29,380 nucleotides of DNA from a virus. Position 1 is the stretch's first letter; each line of letters opens with the position of its first letter. The notes beneath the pieces are model-generated. The model searched no databases. It was not told the origin of the DNA and worked only from the letters and a program-made list of their open reading frames with translations. Below are positions 6,028 through 13,538 of this stretch, piece after piece. Location: positions 1 to 29,380 of the IMG/VR virus record IMGVR_UViG_3300027976_000147. The stretch is one strand, 5' to 3'. The position numbers and the translations under genes were made by a program.

Positions 6028-7682
6028 TAAATCACCGTAACCTTTGGGTTTTCACTAACGCTTGTGTAATTGATATGAAAAGAATTTCCCGATTCAGAAG
6101 ACTCCATCTTACCAGAAACATCTTGAAAATTCTCAATCTCAAGATTTTCAATAGCGAAATTGATTTTTCCAATATTGACAATGTAGCCGTTAATTAATGG
6201 TGCTTTATTCATAGTATAACTGACACCACCAACTTCTGCTAAATCTTCAATGTTTACAGTAATGCTTTTATTTGTAACATTTACTAAAGCGTTGCTATAG
6301 TTAGAGCACATCAATTTTCCGATCCTGCGGTCTGCTAAATCCCTAAACTTTCTGCTAGTGAAATCTCCATCAGCAATACCAGTTTCAAAGTGATCGTGTT
6401 CATGAATTAAAGTTGCTACTAATTCATTAAGCTCACCATTAAGAGCGTGAGTTTTTTCAACCATTATTCGTATACCATCAGTGCCCCGACCAATACATAT
6501 TCCTAAAAGCATTTCTTGTTGCTTAGAAGTAAACACAGCAACAGGAATTTTCATATTCAAAAGACCTGGCTCAAACCTCGCGGCAATTTTCATTGCTTTA
6601 ACAAGTTTTGGGTAGTTATTGATGTTTGTGTCTATCTCATAATCAATTTCTTCCCCAGCAATATCTTTAATAGTCTTAACGCCAGCTTTTACCAATATAG
6701 CGTATATCATTTCAGAGTCTTGAACACAATATCTCAACCCTTTTTCTTTAATAAAGGTGATAATGCCTTCTTGTAAGTACTGTATTGGATTAACCAATAT
6801 GCAACCAACACCGTAATTTTTATTCCAAACAGTCAGCCACTCTGGATTTACTGACATTCCACTAATAAGGTTAGAACCAATATATTGAAATTCATAATGG
6901 TCGGCACTTTCTTCTGATGCCTCTAGATATCTTTTAATAATCCCATGATCACCGCACGAAACAATCCCTTTACCAATTTGGTACTGCATATCCCACTTGT
7001 CAGATATTGTCCTCATTTCGTTCAATTTGATTCTTGGAATCTCATAATCAAACAAAGACTTTTGACCATCAATATCATTTGTGAATGTTCTTACTGTTTT
7101 TGTATAAACATTCATGTGAGAATTATACGGTTCATAAAATACAATATTTTCTGTCGTATAGATAGGGTCTCTTTCTCCCAGGAAATGCTTATCATGTTCA
7201 TTATATATTTCCATCATTGCTGGAGATGCTGTAATATATACAGAAAACTCACCCTCAACTGGTTTTATATCTGTTTCAAATACAATTGACCTATCCCATT
7301 TCCCACCATTTGATGACGCTTCATCTATCGCATTAGATACTGCTTCACGATAAATTTGGAATTCATCTTCCCAACTTAATATTCCAGCATCAACCGTAAA
7401 TGAAGATGTTTTCTTATAGTCGCCATAATCATAAACGATACACTTGATTCCATCTTCAACTTCAACATCATAAAAAAGAGTATATGGACCATTACTGTCA
7501 TAACCAGTAAAACACCATTCTAATCCCATTCTAATAGCCGCAATCGGTGCATATTTAATACCTGAACCAAATTGCCCAATTGAATTGGGATCATTTCTTT
7601 TAGTTGATAGCCCAAGTTTCTCTAAAGATAACCTAGGCACTCCACTTGATGTATTCGTTATTTTTATTACTTTGTTAGTCAT
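6027..7682 (-). CDS. GHKL-like ATP-binding protein with HExxH metallopeptidase-like motif
   Basis: This 551-residue protein shows IGQFGSGIKYAP at residues 35-46, resembling the glycine lid of GHKL ATPases (compare Hsp90 GQFGVGF), and REAVSNAIDEA at 112-122, resembling the GHKL N-box (E-x3-N-A-x-D). The two motifs occur in the reverse of the usual order. LVATLIHEHDHFETG at 421-435 contains a zinc-peptidase HExxH. Similar uncharacterised ATP-binding proteins exist in phages and plasmids, as far as I recall. Ribosome site is AAGGAAGGG. It is coupled to the gene at 5689-6027. Confidence 0.65.
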   Translation of the reverse strand: MTNKVIKITNTSSGVPRLSLEKLGLSTKRNDPNSIGQFGSGIKYAPIAAIRMGLEWCFTGYDSNGPYTLFYDVEVEDGIKCIVYDYGDYKKTSSFTVDAGILSWEDEFQIYREAVSNAIDEASSNGGKWDRSIVFETDIKPVEGEFSVYITASPAMMEIYNEHDKHFLGERDPIYTTENIVFYEPYNSHMNVYTKTVRTFTNDIDGQKSLFDYEIPRIKLNEMRTISDKWDMQYQIGKGIVSCGDHGIIKRYLEASEESADHYEFQYIGSNLISGMSVNPEWLTVWNKNYGVGCILVNPIQYLQEGIITFIKEKGLRYCVQDSEMIYAILVKAGVKTIKDIAGEEIDYEIDTNINNYPKLVKAMKIAARFEPGLLNMKIPVAVFTSKQQEMLLGICIGRGTDGIRIMVEKTHALNGELNELVATLIHEHDHFETGIADGDFTSRKFRDLADRRIGKLMCSNYSNALVNVTNKSITVNIEDLAEVGGVSYTMNKAPLINGYIVNIGKINFAIENLEIENFQDVSGKMESSESGNSFHINYTSVSENPKVTVI

Positions 7683-7724
7683 AATGTGACCCTTCCTTTT
7701 TGTTGGGATATGTTTATTTGTGCT

Positions 7725-8486
7725 TTACAACGCCTTAAGTTTTTCTAAAATATGATTTGTGTGAAGTTCAGTATTGCCAGCATTACGCAATACTATATAA
7801 ATATCAGCAAGACTAAATTTCTTTTCTACAGTAGAAATTGCTACTTCTGAAGTAGCAACAAGTGGTGCTTCTACAATAGTATCTTCCTTAATTACTTTAA
7901 GAATGAATTTCTTTAGTTGATCGGTAATCGTTTCTTCAAACGGACTAACCTTCTCAGTCTCTGACGCATTTATCATCAAATCGTATCTAATTGTATCAAT
8001 GATGCAATTAGCAATAGATTTAGACAAAGAACAACCATTCGTTACAGAATATTGTTCTACCAAATTAGTAATTTCATCACTAATTTCATCTGACATGTCT
8101 GAGTTGTCTTTAATCATGCCCAAGATTTCATTTTCATATTTATCAATATCAAATTCCTCAAACACCTTTTCAGATAAATCATCCATATCCATATCTTCAA
8201 GAACTTTACTAACTAAATCGCTCATGTCAATATCATCAACAACTTTGTTAGCCAATCCGCTCATATCAATATTATCAACGACACTCTCTACCAATGTGTC
8301 CATATCAATTTCAGAAATTACATTGTCTGCTAGGTCAGGCATATCAATTTGATCCATCAAAAACGAACCATCAAACATCATTTTCATCTGTTCAATTGGA
8401 AAAGTCATTGTTGCTACAATGTCTTTTGATTTTACAGTTCCAGTATTAGACATATCTTTCTCCTCTGCAATGATTAATGTTTCCAT
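7725..8486 (-). CDS. Protein with six 13-residue tandem repeats
   Basis: This 253-residue acidic protein has residues 48-125 made of six 13-residue repeats such as DMPDLADNVISEI, DMDTLVESVVDNI and DMSGLANKVVDDI, with consensus D-M-x-x-L-x-x-x-V-x-x-x-I. The pattern predicts repeated short amphipathic helices, perhaps a scaffold or assembly rod. The C-terminus ends in a helical FSLADIYIVLRNAGNTELHT region. ATG at 8486 follows AACAGGAGAAACG; a longer reading frame upstream lacks such a site. The gene precedes the GHKL-like gene. Function is unknown. Confidence 0.7.
   Translation of the reverse strand: METLIIAEEKDMSNTGTVKSKDIVATMTFPIEQMKMMFDGSFLMDQIDMPDLADNVISEIDMDTLVESVVDNIDMSGLANKVVDDIDMSDLVSKVLEDMDMDDLSEKVFEEFDIDKYENEILGMIKDNSDMSDEISDEITNLVEQYSVTNGCSLSKSIANCIIDTIRYDLMINASETEKVSPFEETITDQLKKFILKVIKEDTIVEAPLVATSEVAISTVEKKFSLADIYIVLRNAGNTELHTNHILEKLKAL
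8112..8345 (-). repeat. Six 39-bp coding tandem repeats
   Basis: The DNA here encodes residues 48-125 of the protein at 7725-8486 as six units of 39 bases. The units are diverged at DNA level but keep the D-M-x-x-L-x-x-x-V pattern, which suggests selection on the protein rather than recent slippage. Confidence 0.75.
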
Positions 8487-8557
8487 ATTTATCGTTTCTC
8501 CTGTTTTAGTTGTGTATAAGTAATTGCCAGCATTATCTGTTCTTTCTAAGAATTCCT

Positions 8558-8956
8558 TCACTCAACGACCCCGTCTACTATATCTTGTGCATATCTCCAA
8601 ATTGAACTATCTTTTGAAACACTTCTTCTAGCCCCATCAAACCAATCTTGAAAATGATACTCTATTTTGTATATATCATTTTCATCGTCAATAAAAGCTT
8701 CAATAAAAGAAGAAGGACCGCCGCCACTTAATTCAATTCGGACTACAGTATTTTTACTTACTCCAGCCGCATATTCATAAATGGTATTCTCATCAATGCC
8801 TTCATCTTCAATTTGCTTTAACAATTTAGCATCATCATTGTCATCTTCAGTAAAGATGTCTTGATCAATCACTCTAAACAATAAGTCTAGATATTCTTCA
8901 CAGCCATCTAAACTTGCACCAATTCTATCTTCGCAACTACCTTCTTTAATCTTCAT
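8558..8956 (-). CDS. Hypothetical protein (LSGGGPSS / QDWFDGA type)
   Basis: This 132-residue acidic protein has an N-terminal helical part and a later beta-rich part with VVRIELSGGGPSSFIEAFID at about 71-90, followed by YHFQDWFDGARRS. The combination of a glycine-rich strand turn and an F-Q-D-W-F-D-G-A box recurs in uncharacterised phage proteins. The function is not known. The start overlaps the upstream stop as ATGA. Confidence 0.65.
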   Translation of the reverse strand: MKIKEGSCEDRIGASLDGCEEYLDLLFRVIDQDIFTEDDNDDAKLLKQIEDEGIDENTIYEYAAGVSKNTVVRIELSGGGPSSFIEAFIDDENDIYKIEYHFQDWFDGARRSVSKDSSIWRYAQDIVDGVVE

Positions 8957-9447
8957 AATGATTCAATCTCCTCTTGTAGTTTTCTACAATCTTCTAGGGT
9001 TTCTATTAGTCCAAAATTATCTCTCACTAAACGGAATAACTCTTTTACATAATGAGCAAACATATTGAATTTTTCAATTTCAATAGCATCTGCGATTGGC
9101 ATATTATCTGTTCCATTTGATTCTGGCGGAGTAACAAAATACCAAGTATCACTTAAATTCATTGGCATCGCCCAACCACCACTTCTTCCACTTTGAAAAG
9201 AACCATCATAACCACAAACTTTAGCAATTTCATTTTGTTTATTCCAAAATGAAGCATTTACCTCGTTATAAAGATATTCATAGTCTGCTTCTTTAATATG
9301 ATCGGGGCGAGATGGCGCATTATACCATTTTACATTAACCCCAAGATGACCTGTTGCTTTATGTATAAAGACATCGGGGATAAAACTATTTATCCCAAAA
9401 TACTTTCCTCTTAGATTATTAAATTTCTCAACCGCTTCCGTTTCCAT
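8953..9447 (-). CDS. Hypothetical protein
   Basis: This 164-residue protein contains a GSFQSGRSGGWAMPMNLSD stretch near its middle, followed by WYFVTPPES. It ends in a helical leucine- and glutamate-rich region. I do not recognise the family. ATG at 9447 follows GACAGGAGAAAAA. The reading frame continues 17 codons upstream into the promoter-like repeat at 9483-9537, but that part is better explained as leader. It is the first gene after that repeat. Confidence 0.65.
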   Translation of the reverse strand: METEAVEKFNNLRGKYFGINSFIPDVFIHKATGHLGVNVKWYNAPSRPDHIKEADYEYLYNEVNASFWNKQNEIAKVCGYDGSFQSGRSGGWAMPMNLSDTWYFVTPPESNGTDNMPIADAIEIEKFNMFAHYVKELFRLVRDNFGLIETLEDCRKLQEEIESL

Positions 9448-9482
9448 TTTTTCTCCTGTCGTGACGAAGTAAAGTTTGATGT

Positions 9483-9537
9483 AATGACCCACCCGCATTT
9501 CTTTATCTTAATTTTAAGGAATTTGAGTAAATTTATT
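9483..9537 (-). promoter_or_regulatory. Promoter-like repeat element, copy 2
   Basis: This 55-base stretch matches 4227-4282 at about 50 positions. It begins inside the stop codon of the upstream gene and ends about 35 bases before the ATG at 9447. The shared parts on the minus strand are AATAAATTTACTCAA, AATTAAGATAAAGAAA and CGGGTGGGTCATT. It probably starts the transcription unit that includes the repeat protein and the GHKL-like gene. Confidence 0.55.
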
Positions 9538-9925
9538 CGTACTGCCCTCTCGGGTCTATTGTTATTTCATGTCTTTTTTCACAATTCGGACATTCCCACC
9601 ACACTTCATCCTTATACGCTTCCTTAAGAACGACTCCAGAAAATCCACAATCATTATTTAAAGATGTTTCTTCTAGATAGATGCTTCCAAATATTCTTGA
9701 CATTTCTTCTAAATTGGAACGCATTTGGTTTTCCACCCATTTACTTCTCTCCTGAGTTAAAGAATTCAGCGCATAGTTGATAGTTACTAAGAGTTTTTCT
9801 ATATGCCTATCATCAACCATGTGATAATCAATTACATTCTCACAATCAAAATGCTCTTCAAATTCGTCACCCCCCGCAATTTCATATTCGTTACCAGTAA
9901 CCCCTGGCGGATAATTGTCATTCAT
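9533..9925 (-). CDS. Hypothetical protein with C-terminal zinc-ribbon-like pair
   Basis: This 130-residue acidic protein begins MNDNYPPGVTGNEYEIAG, an N-terminal signature that recurs at the start of various phage proteins. A helical middle (residues about 45-80) is followed by a CPNC knuckle near the C-terminus (WWECPNCEKRHEITID). C91 and the two knuckle cysteines with a histidine could bind zinc. ATG at 9925 follows AAAGGAGAAATT. The hairpin at 9948-9980 lies directly upstream of its ribosome site. Confidence 0.65.
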   Translation of the reverse strand: MNDNYPPGVTGNEYEIAGGDEFEEHFDCENVIDYHMVDDRHIEKLLVTINYALNSLTQERSKWVENQMRSNLEEMSRIFGSIYLEETSLNNDCGFSGVVLKEAYKDEVWWECPNCEKRHEITIDPRGQYE

Positions 9926-9947
9926 AATTTCTCCTTTAATAGTAAAT

Positions 9948-9980
9948 GGGGTTGGGACACCGATCAAATATCCCAACCCC
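9948..9980 (-). terminator. Strong GC-rich hairpin, terminator-like or translational control
   Basis: GGGGTTGGGA at 9948-9957 and TCCCAACCCC at 9971-9980 form a perfect 10-bp stem with a 13-base loop, in otherwise AT-rich DNA. On the transcribed strand it lies between the stop of the ParB-like gene and the ribosome site of the next gene, and is followed by ATTTACTATTAAAGGAG. The T-run is poor, so it may be a partial terminator or an mRNA end stabiliser. Confidence 0.55.
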
Positions 9981-9995
9981 AAGCTTTTGATTATA

Positions 9996-10934
9996 TTATT
10001 TTTTCATCCATACTTGCTGTGCTAGCAAGTTCATTGGATAATCAGCAAGCCTGTTCTTTGTTAATCTGCTATTATAAGCATTCACAATCATAAATGGAAG
10101 GGCAGTCGTTGTTACTTGGCTAACTTTACCGTTCATCATTGACTGAGCATTGGCAATAAGCGATGTTGGATTACCAAACTTACGCAAAGCCTTAACCATG
10201 CGATCAACATCAACTTGATCGCCATAACGATTAAACACAATCGCGACAGCAGAAATCAAAACATCTCTCATAACAGCAGATGAATCTCCATATGCTTGTT
10301 TAATAGAAGATAATGTCTTAAATAGAACTCTCCCACCAGCATTGCGATAAATACGCTTTACGGTTGAAACTGCCCTAAGTTTATTATCACCAGGTCCAAC
10401 ACCAATTTTCAAACCCAGCTTCTCAATAATTTTATTAATAGCAATAGTTTCTTCATCACCAGCAATAATGCCAGCTTTAAAGATTTCTCCTGGATTTGGC
10501 TTAGTATGTTCTTGATTCATCAAAGCAAAGATTTTTGCCTCTTCTTTAATAGTCAAATCAAAATATACTAACGCATTCACTACTGAATCAGTAAGCCCTT
10601 TTTGAAGCAAAGCATGAACTCTATGGCTACCGTCAATTACTGCGATAATTCCATTCTCACGCATTGAGCAAATAATAACCCCAAGAAGATCGGGATCAAA
10701 ATTCTTTGCAATTTTGTTTACTTTTGCCTTGATTGGGCTACGCTGATATGTATAATCAATCAGCAGATCAGAAATTTTAACCATAGAGGACATTTTTGAC
10801 ACATGACCTCTATTAAATAAAGCACCCATTTTTTCATCAGAAAAAATTGATACTGTTATATTATCTCTAATCTCTTGTTGGCTAACGGTGACATTGAAAT
10901 CTAATTCCATGTCCTGGACAATTTTGCTATTCAT
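9996..10934 (-). CDS. ParB-like nuclease-fold protein (DUF6551-like)
   Basis: This 312-residue protein has a ParB/sulfiredoxin-type core: VKISDLLIDYTYQRS at about residues 52-66, LGVIICSMRENG at 84-95 and the IDGSHRVHAL box at 100-109, followed by EEAKIFALMNQEHTKPNP. The rest is helical. The layout resembles the actinobacterial family DUF6551. ParB-like folds bind nucleotides and DNA or modify proteins; which applies here is unknown. No second partition gene is visible. ATG follows AACAGGAGAGCAAA in a leader similar to that of the gene at 8486. Confidence 0.75.
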   Translation of the reverse strand: MNSKIVQDMELDFNVTVSQQEIRDNITVSIFSDEKMGALFNRGHVSKMSSMVKISDLLIDYTYQRSPIKAKVNKIAKNFDPDLLGVIICSMRENGIIAVIDGSHRVHALLQKGLTDSVVNALVYFDLTIKEEAKIFALMNQEHTKPNPGEIFKAGIIAGDEETIAINKIIEKLGLKIGVGPGDNKLRAVSTVKRIYRNAGGRVLFKTLSSIKQAYGDSSAVMRDVLISAVAIVFNRYGDQVDVDRMVKALRKFGNPTSLIANAQSMMNGKVSQVTTTALPFMIVNAYNSRLTKNRLADYPMNLLAQQVWMKK

Positions 10935-10952
10935 TTTGCTCTCCTGTTGTAG

Positions 10953-11123
10953 TTATACACATTGTAATTGCTCTACTTCTGTAAATACCGTAGTCATTTT
11001 GCCGAACACAGTATTCAAAGATTCTCTATTTGCCATTAAATTCACAATTTGATTTGCTTCATCAATGTTATTTAGATCAATATAGATTTCTTTAACCACT
11101 CTTAATAGAAACGGTGTTTCCAT
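10953..11123 (-). CDS. Small hypothetical protein
   Basis: This protein of about 56 residues starts METPFLLRVVKEIYIDLNN and continues with a helix containing DEANQIVNLMANRESLN. It overlaps the end of the WhiB gene. An AAAGGAG site lies 13 bases upstream of this ATG. A TTG four codons earlier is too close to that site to be a likely start. No family is recognised. Confidence 0.5.
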   Translation of the reverse strand: METPFLLRVVKEIYIDLNNIDEANQIVNLMANRESLNTVFGKMTTVFTEVEQLQCV

Positions 11124-11385
11124 GTTTTTGTACAATCTCCTTTGCTGTTGTCAACGAAATGTTCACGGGAAAGAAATTATGATATCTCCTGCGTTCTCTT
11201 TGTGAAATGCCGCCCCAAATACCATATATTTCAGAAGACGATATTGCTTCTTTAAAGCATTCGGCAGCGACAGGGCATTTCTTGCAAAAAGATTTTGCTT
11301 TTCTAATGCCAGAAGTTGTTTCAGCAAAGAAATCCAAACCCGTTTTTGTTCGACATAATGCTGATTTTTTCCAATCATTACTCAT
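11092..11385 (-). CDS. whiB: WhiB-family iron-sulfur transcription factor
   Basis: This 97-residue protein carries the WhiB signature: C11, then C34-x2-C37-x5-C43 as ligands of a 4Fe-4S cluster, then GIWGG at 55-59 and a basic RERRR cluster at 63-67 for DNA contact. WhiB proteins bind the vegetative sigma factor or DNA and respond to redox state or nitric oxide. Phage versions, such as that of mycobacteriophage TM4, can interfere with host WhiB2. The family is restricted to Actinobacteria and their phages, so this gene points to the host. Its start overlaps the upstream stop as ATGA. Confidence 0.92.
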   Translation of the reverse strand: MSNDWKKSALCRTKTGLDFFAETTSGIRKAKSFCKKCPVAAECFKEAISSSEIYGIWGGISQRERRRYHNFFPVNISLTTAKEIVQKHGNTVSIKSG

Positions 11386-11762
11386 GACTCGCCTTCAAAA
11401 TCCCAATAAGGTAAATTTGCTGAATCTTTTTCAATTTCAATAAGTGCCTCATTTTTCATATAATCAAAATACTCAGTTCTATCATTATCATCCATGCTGT
11501 TAACAATGTTAATTATATGAAAACATAGTGCTATTAATGTTCCATATGCTCTATCTTCAATGAGATTTTCTTCTTCATCAAAAATACAATTAATTACTTC
11601 CATCATTGCGTGCATTCTAGAAGTTTCATCATTATAATCTATTTTTATCAAGATATCAGTTATCTTTACCATATCTAAATAATGATCAGTACCGTCAACA
11701 ATCCCATCAGGAATTGTCTCTCCCATGCTTTTCACCATTTCAAAGTCATTTGAATTAAACAT
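11382..11762 (-). CDS. Hypothetical acidic helical protein
   Basis: This 126-residue, strongly acidic protein appears helical throughout, with a moderately hydrophobic middle (AYGTLIALCFHIINIVNSMD, residues about 72-91) that looks like a buried helix rather than a membrane span. It is directly upstream of, and overlaps, the WhiB gene. It could be an accessory to that regulator, but no motif supports this. A GGAGAGC ribosome site precedes the ATG. Confidence 0.6.
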   Translation of the reverse strand: MFNSNDFEMVKSMGETIPDGIVDGTDHYLDMVKITDILIKIDYNDETSRMHAMMEVINCIFDEEENLIEDRAYGTLIALCFHIINIVNSMDDNDRTEYFDYMKNEALIEIEKDSANLPYWDFEGES

Positions 11763-11788
11763 TTATATGCTCTCCTTAAGCGTCATAA

Positions 11789-11863
11789 TTATACGAACCA
11801 TAAAACAAGAACTAGAATAACAACAAATGCTACCCCAAGTTGGAAAACTATATTAGCCATCAT
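11789..11863 (-). CDS. Tiny membrane peptide, 24 aa
   Basis: Two adjacent ATG codons follow GGGAGTGTAT, a good ribosome site. The 24-residue product, starting MMANIVFQLGVAFVVILVLV, is one uninterrupted hydrophobic helix ending WFV. Its ATG overlaps the stop of the upstream gene as ATGA, which supports real translation. Single-helix peptides of this size can regulate membrane enzymes or act in lysis; nothing decides between these here. Confidence 0.65.
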   Translation of the reverse strand: MMANIVFQLGVAFVVILVLVLWFV

Positions 11864-12366
11864 ATACACTCCCTGTTTGATTTAATTTTCACCCATTCTC
11901 CATTCTCATCCTCTATAGTATTACCATCACTATCGCATTCAAGTTTCACATCATACATTGAATTTCTAACCAGCTTCCCTTTTGTTATCTGTACATCTCC
12001 GCCAAATTCCATTCCCAACTCTTCATAATTCAAATGGAAATTCAATTCTGGAAATTGATTAGGTAACTGACCAAGAATAAATTCTAATCCTGGACCCCAT
12101 GCTGTATTATAAATCAATAGGATATTTTCACGACTAAGCATATATAATGCTGTATCATAATCACCCCATTTAGTCCCCCAATTATCATTAGCCCAATCAC
12201 ATTGTTTACTATCATCAATACCTTCTGGCATTGGCATTATTGTATTAAATATTGATACCTCTGGCTCGTTGGTTTCTTTATCAATTACAGAAACCTTGTC
12301 CAGAAATATTTGTATATTTTTTACACTACCAGTAATTGTTAATTCGTTACAACATATGTTAGGCAT
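11860..12366 (-). CDS. Api92/YubB-type ferredoxin-like domain protein (DUF1281-like)
   Basis: This 168-residue protein has the typical start MPNICCNELTITGSVKNIQIF, a WGTKWGDYD box at about 63-71, a TAWGPGLEFI box at 88-97 and an NYEELGMEFGG box at 113-123. This order (MPNWCxN, WGTKW, TAWxPP, YxExGxxFxG) defines the Api92-like/YubB family found on plasmids and phages. The role is unknown. It is coupled to the genes on both sides. Confidence 0.78.
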   Translation of the reverse strand: MPNICCNELTITGSVKNIQIFLDKVSVIDKETNEPEVSIFNTIMPMPEGIDDSKQCDWANDNWGTKWGDYDTALYMLSRENILLIYNTAWGPGLEFILGQLPNQFPELNFHLNYEELGMEFGGDVQITKGKLVRNSMYDVKLECDSDGNTIEDENGEWVKIKSNRECI

Positions 12367-13076
12367 TATAGTTCAACCTCACTATCATATTCTTCCATTT
12401 CATAGTCATCATCATATTCAGGTTCTACTTGATAATCAAAGCAAGCCTCGGATTTATGTCCATTACTTAAAACAATTTCACCGTCAGCAATTCTTGTTAG
12501 AACCTCAGATGCTATATTCGCTGTAATTTTGCTATACAAATATGCTGTCCATTCTTGATCTTGTAAATCACCATGCCATTGATCATAACCAAATCCATAT
12601 TCACGGGCTATCAATTGCCATACTGAACCTTGACCACAATAAAATAAATTATTCGCTTCATCATCGTTAATATCAAGTAAGTCAAGTGCTTGTTCAAAGA
12701 AATTTTCTTGTGTATAGGCTTCTAAGAAGTCATCATTGAAAATGAAATCATTATCAACAAGAATTACCCAACCAGCAACACAACCCGCTGTTTTACAAAT
12801 TCCTTCTTTAATCATGACAAATGGTTTTACTATTATGTTGTCAAGAGAGCAATCAATATCTACTTCATCTTCATGTTCAAGAACACGAGAAAGATCAATT
12901 CCTTTTCTGTATTCATCTGTAGACAATCCTTCAGATAGCAGTTCAATGCTATGATTATTGATACGATCAATTATTTCGTGCGTATCTAAACTAATCCATG
13001 TTCCCATGCTAAATGATTGGTTGTTGCCATGAATTTTTAATTGCTCTGCTACTTTTGTAAGTAATGCATTATTCAT
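12366..13076 (-). CDS. Hypothetical phage protein with CVAGW motif
   Basis: This 236-residue acidic protein contains CKTAGCVAGWVILVDN at about residues 96-111, then LDLLDINDDEANNLFYCGQG, and ends in a helix ANIASEVLTRIADG plus an acidic tail. The G-C-V-A-G-W box followed by a leucine-rich ...ALDLLxI...A..LF segment recurs in phages of Actinobacteria and other bacteria; the function is not known. The ATG at 13076 follows AAAAGGAGAAGATA. Confidence 0.75.
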   Translation of the reverse strand: MNNALLTKVAEQLKIHGNNQSFSMGTWISLDTHEIIDRINNHSIELLSEGLSTDEYRKGIDLSRVLEHEDEVDIDCSLDNIIVKPFVMIKEGICKTAGCVAGWVILVDNDFIFNDDFLEAYTQENFFEQALDLLDINDDEANNLFYCGQGSVWQLIAREYGFGYDQWHGDLQDQEWTAYLYSKITANIASEVLTRIADGEIVLSNGHKSEACFDYQVEPEYDDDYEMEEYDSEVEL

Positions 13077-13329
13077 TATCTTCTCCTTTTGTTGGGATTG
13101 CTTTGTCAAAGTGCTTATATTTATTTTTAATAGTGCTATTAAACATCATTCCAACTGAAGTTGTTGCAGACATTAACTCAAATACATCAAACATATCTAC
13201 ATTCTCATAATAATAAATATGATTGTTTTTAAATGTAACAGACAATTCACCGCTTCTAAATGGTATATCTCTATCATAAACAAATGATTTAAGTATTGAT
13301 GAATCAATGTTTGATACCGTTATTTTCAT
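13069..13329 (-). CDS. KTSC domain protein
   Basis: This 86-residue protein fits the KTSC domain: NIDSSILKSFVYDRD, then a short strand LSVTFKNNHIYYYENVD, then a helix and an SVGMMFNSTIKNKYKHF end. The family is small and usually found beside or within nucleic-acid enzymes, including a lysyl-tRNA-synthetase context that gave its name; it may bind RNA. The ATG at 13329 follows GGAAGGGCGAGA and overlaps the upstream stop as ATGA. Confidence 0.8.
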   Translation of the reverse strand: MKITVSNIDSSILKSFVYDRDIPFRSGELSVTFKNNHIYYYENVDMFDVFELMSATTSVGMMFNSTIKNKYKHFDKAIPTKGEDNE

Positions 13330-13538
13330 TCTCGCCCTTCCCAATCTATATCGCTAACACTTTTGAATATCAGTTCCTTCTGTTTATCAGTTATCCCTGG
13401 CACAATGTCATATATTTTGTCCATAATATCCCCTTCAATATATGCTTCCAAATCATCTGGAAGATCATAGTATGTTTCAAATGGGTTTACAAAAACCGTG
13501 AGGTAATCAAATACCACTGTTGCTCTTATCTCTTTCAT
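13326..13538 (-). CDS. Small hypothetical protein
   Basis: This 70-residue acidic protein begins with strands (MKEIRATVVFDYLTVFVNP) and continues with helices around DDLEAYIEGDIMDKIYDI and DKQKELIFKSVSDI. It looks like a small alpha/beta domain. No family is recognised. It overlaps both neighbours as ATGA, inside a run of coupled small genes. Confidence 0.6.
   Translation of the reverse strand: MKEIRATVVFDYLTVFVNPFETYYDLPDDLEAYIEGDIMDKIYDIVPGITDKQKELIFKSVSDIDWEGRE

Noticed and set aside
7999-8352. Plus-strand open frame of 117 codons
   Set aside because: It is the mirror of the 13-residue repeat gene; its serine- and isoleucine-rich product simply reflects the complementary repeats.
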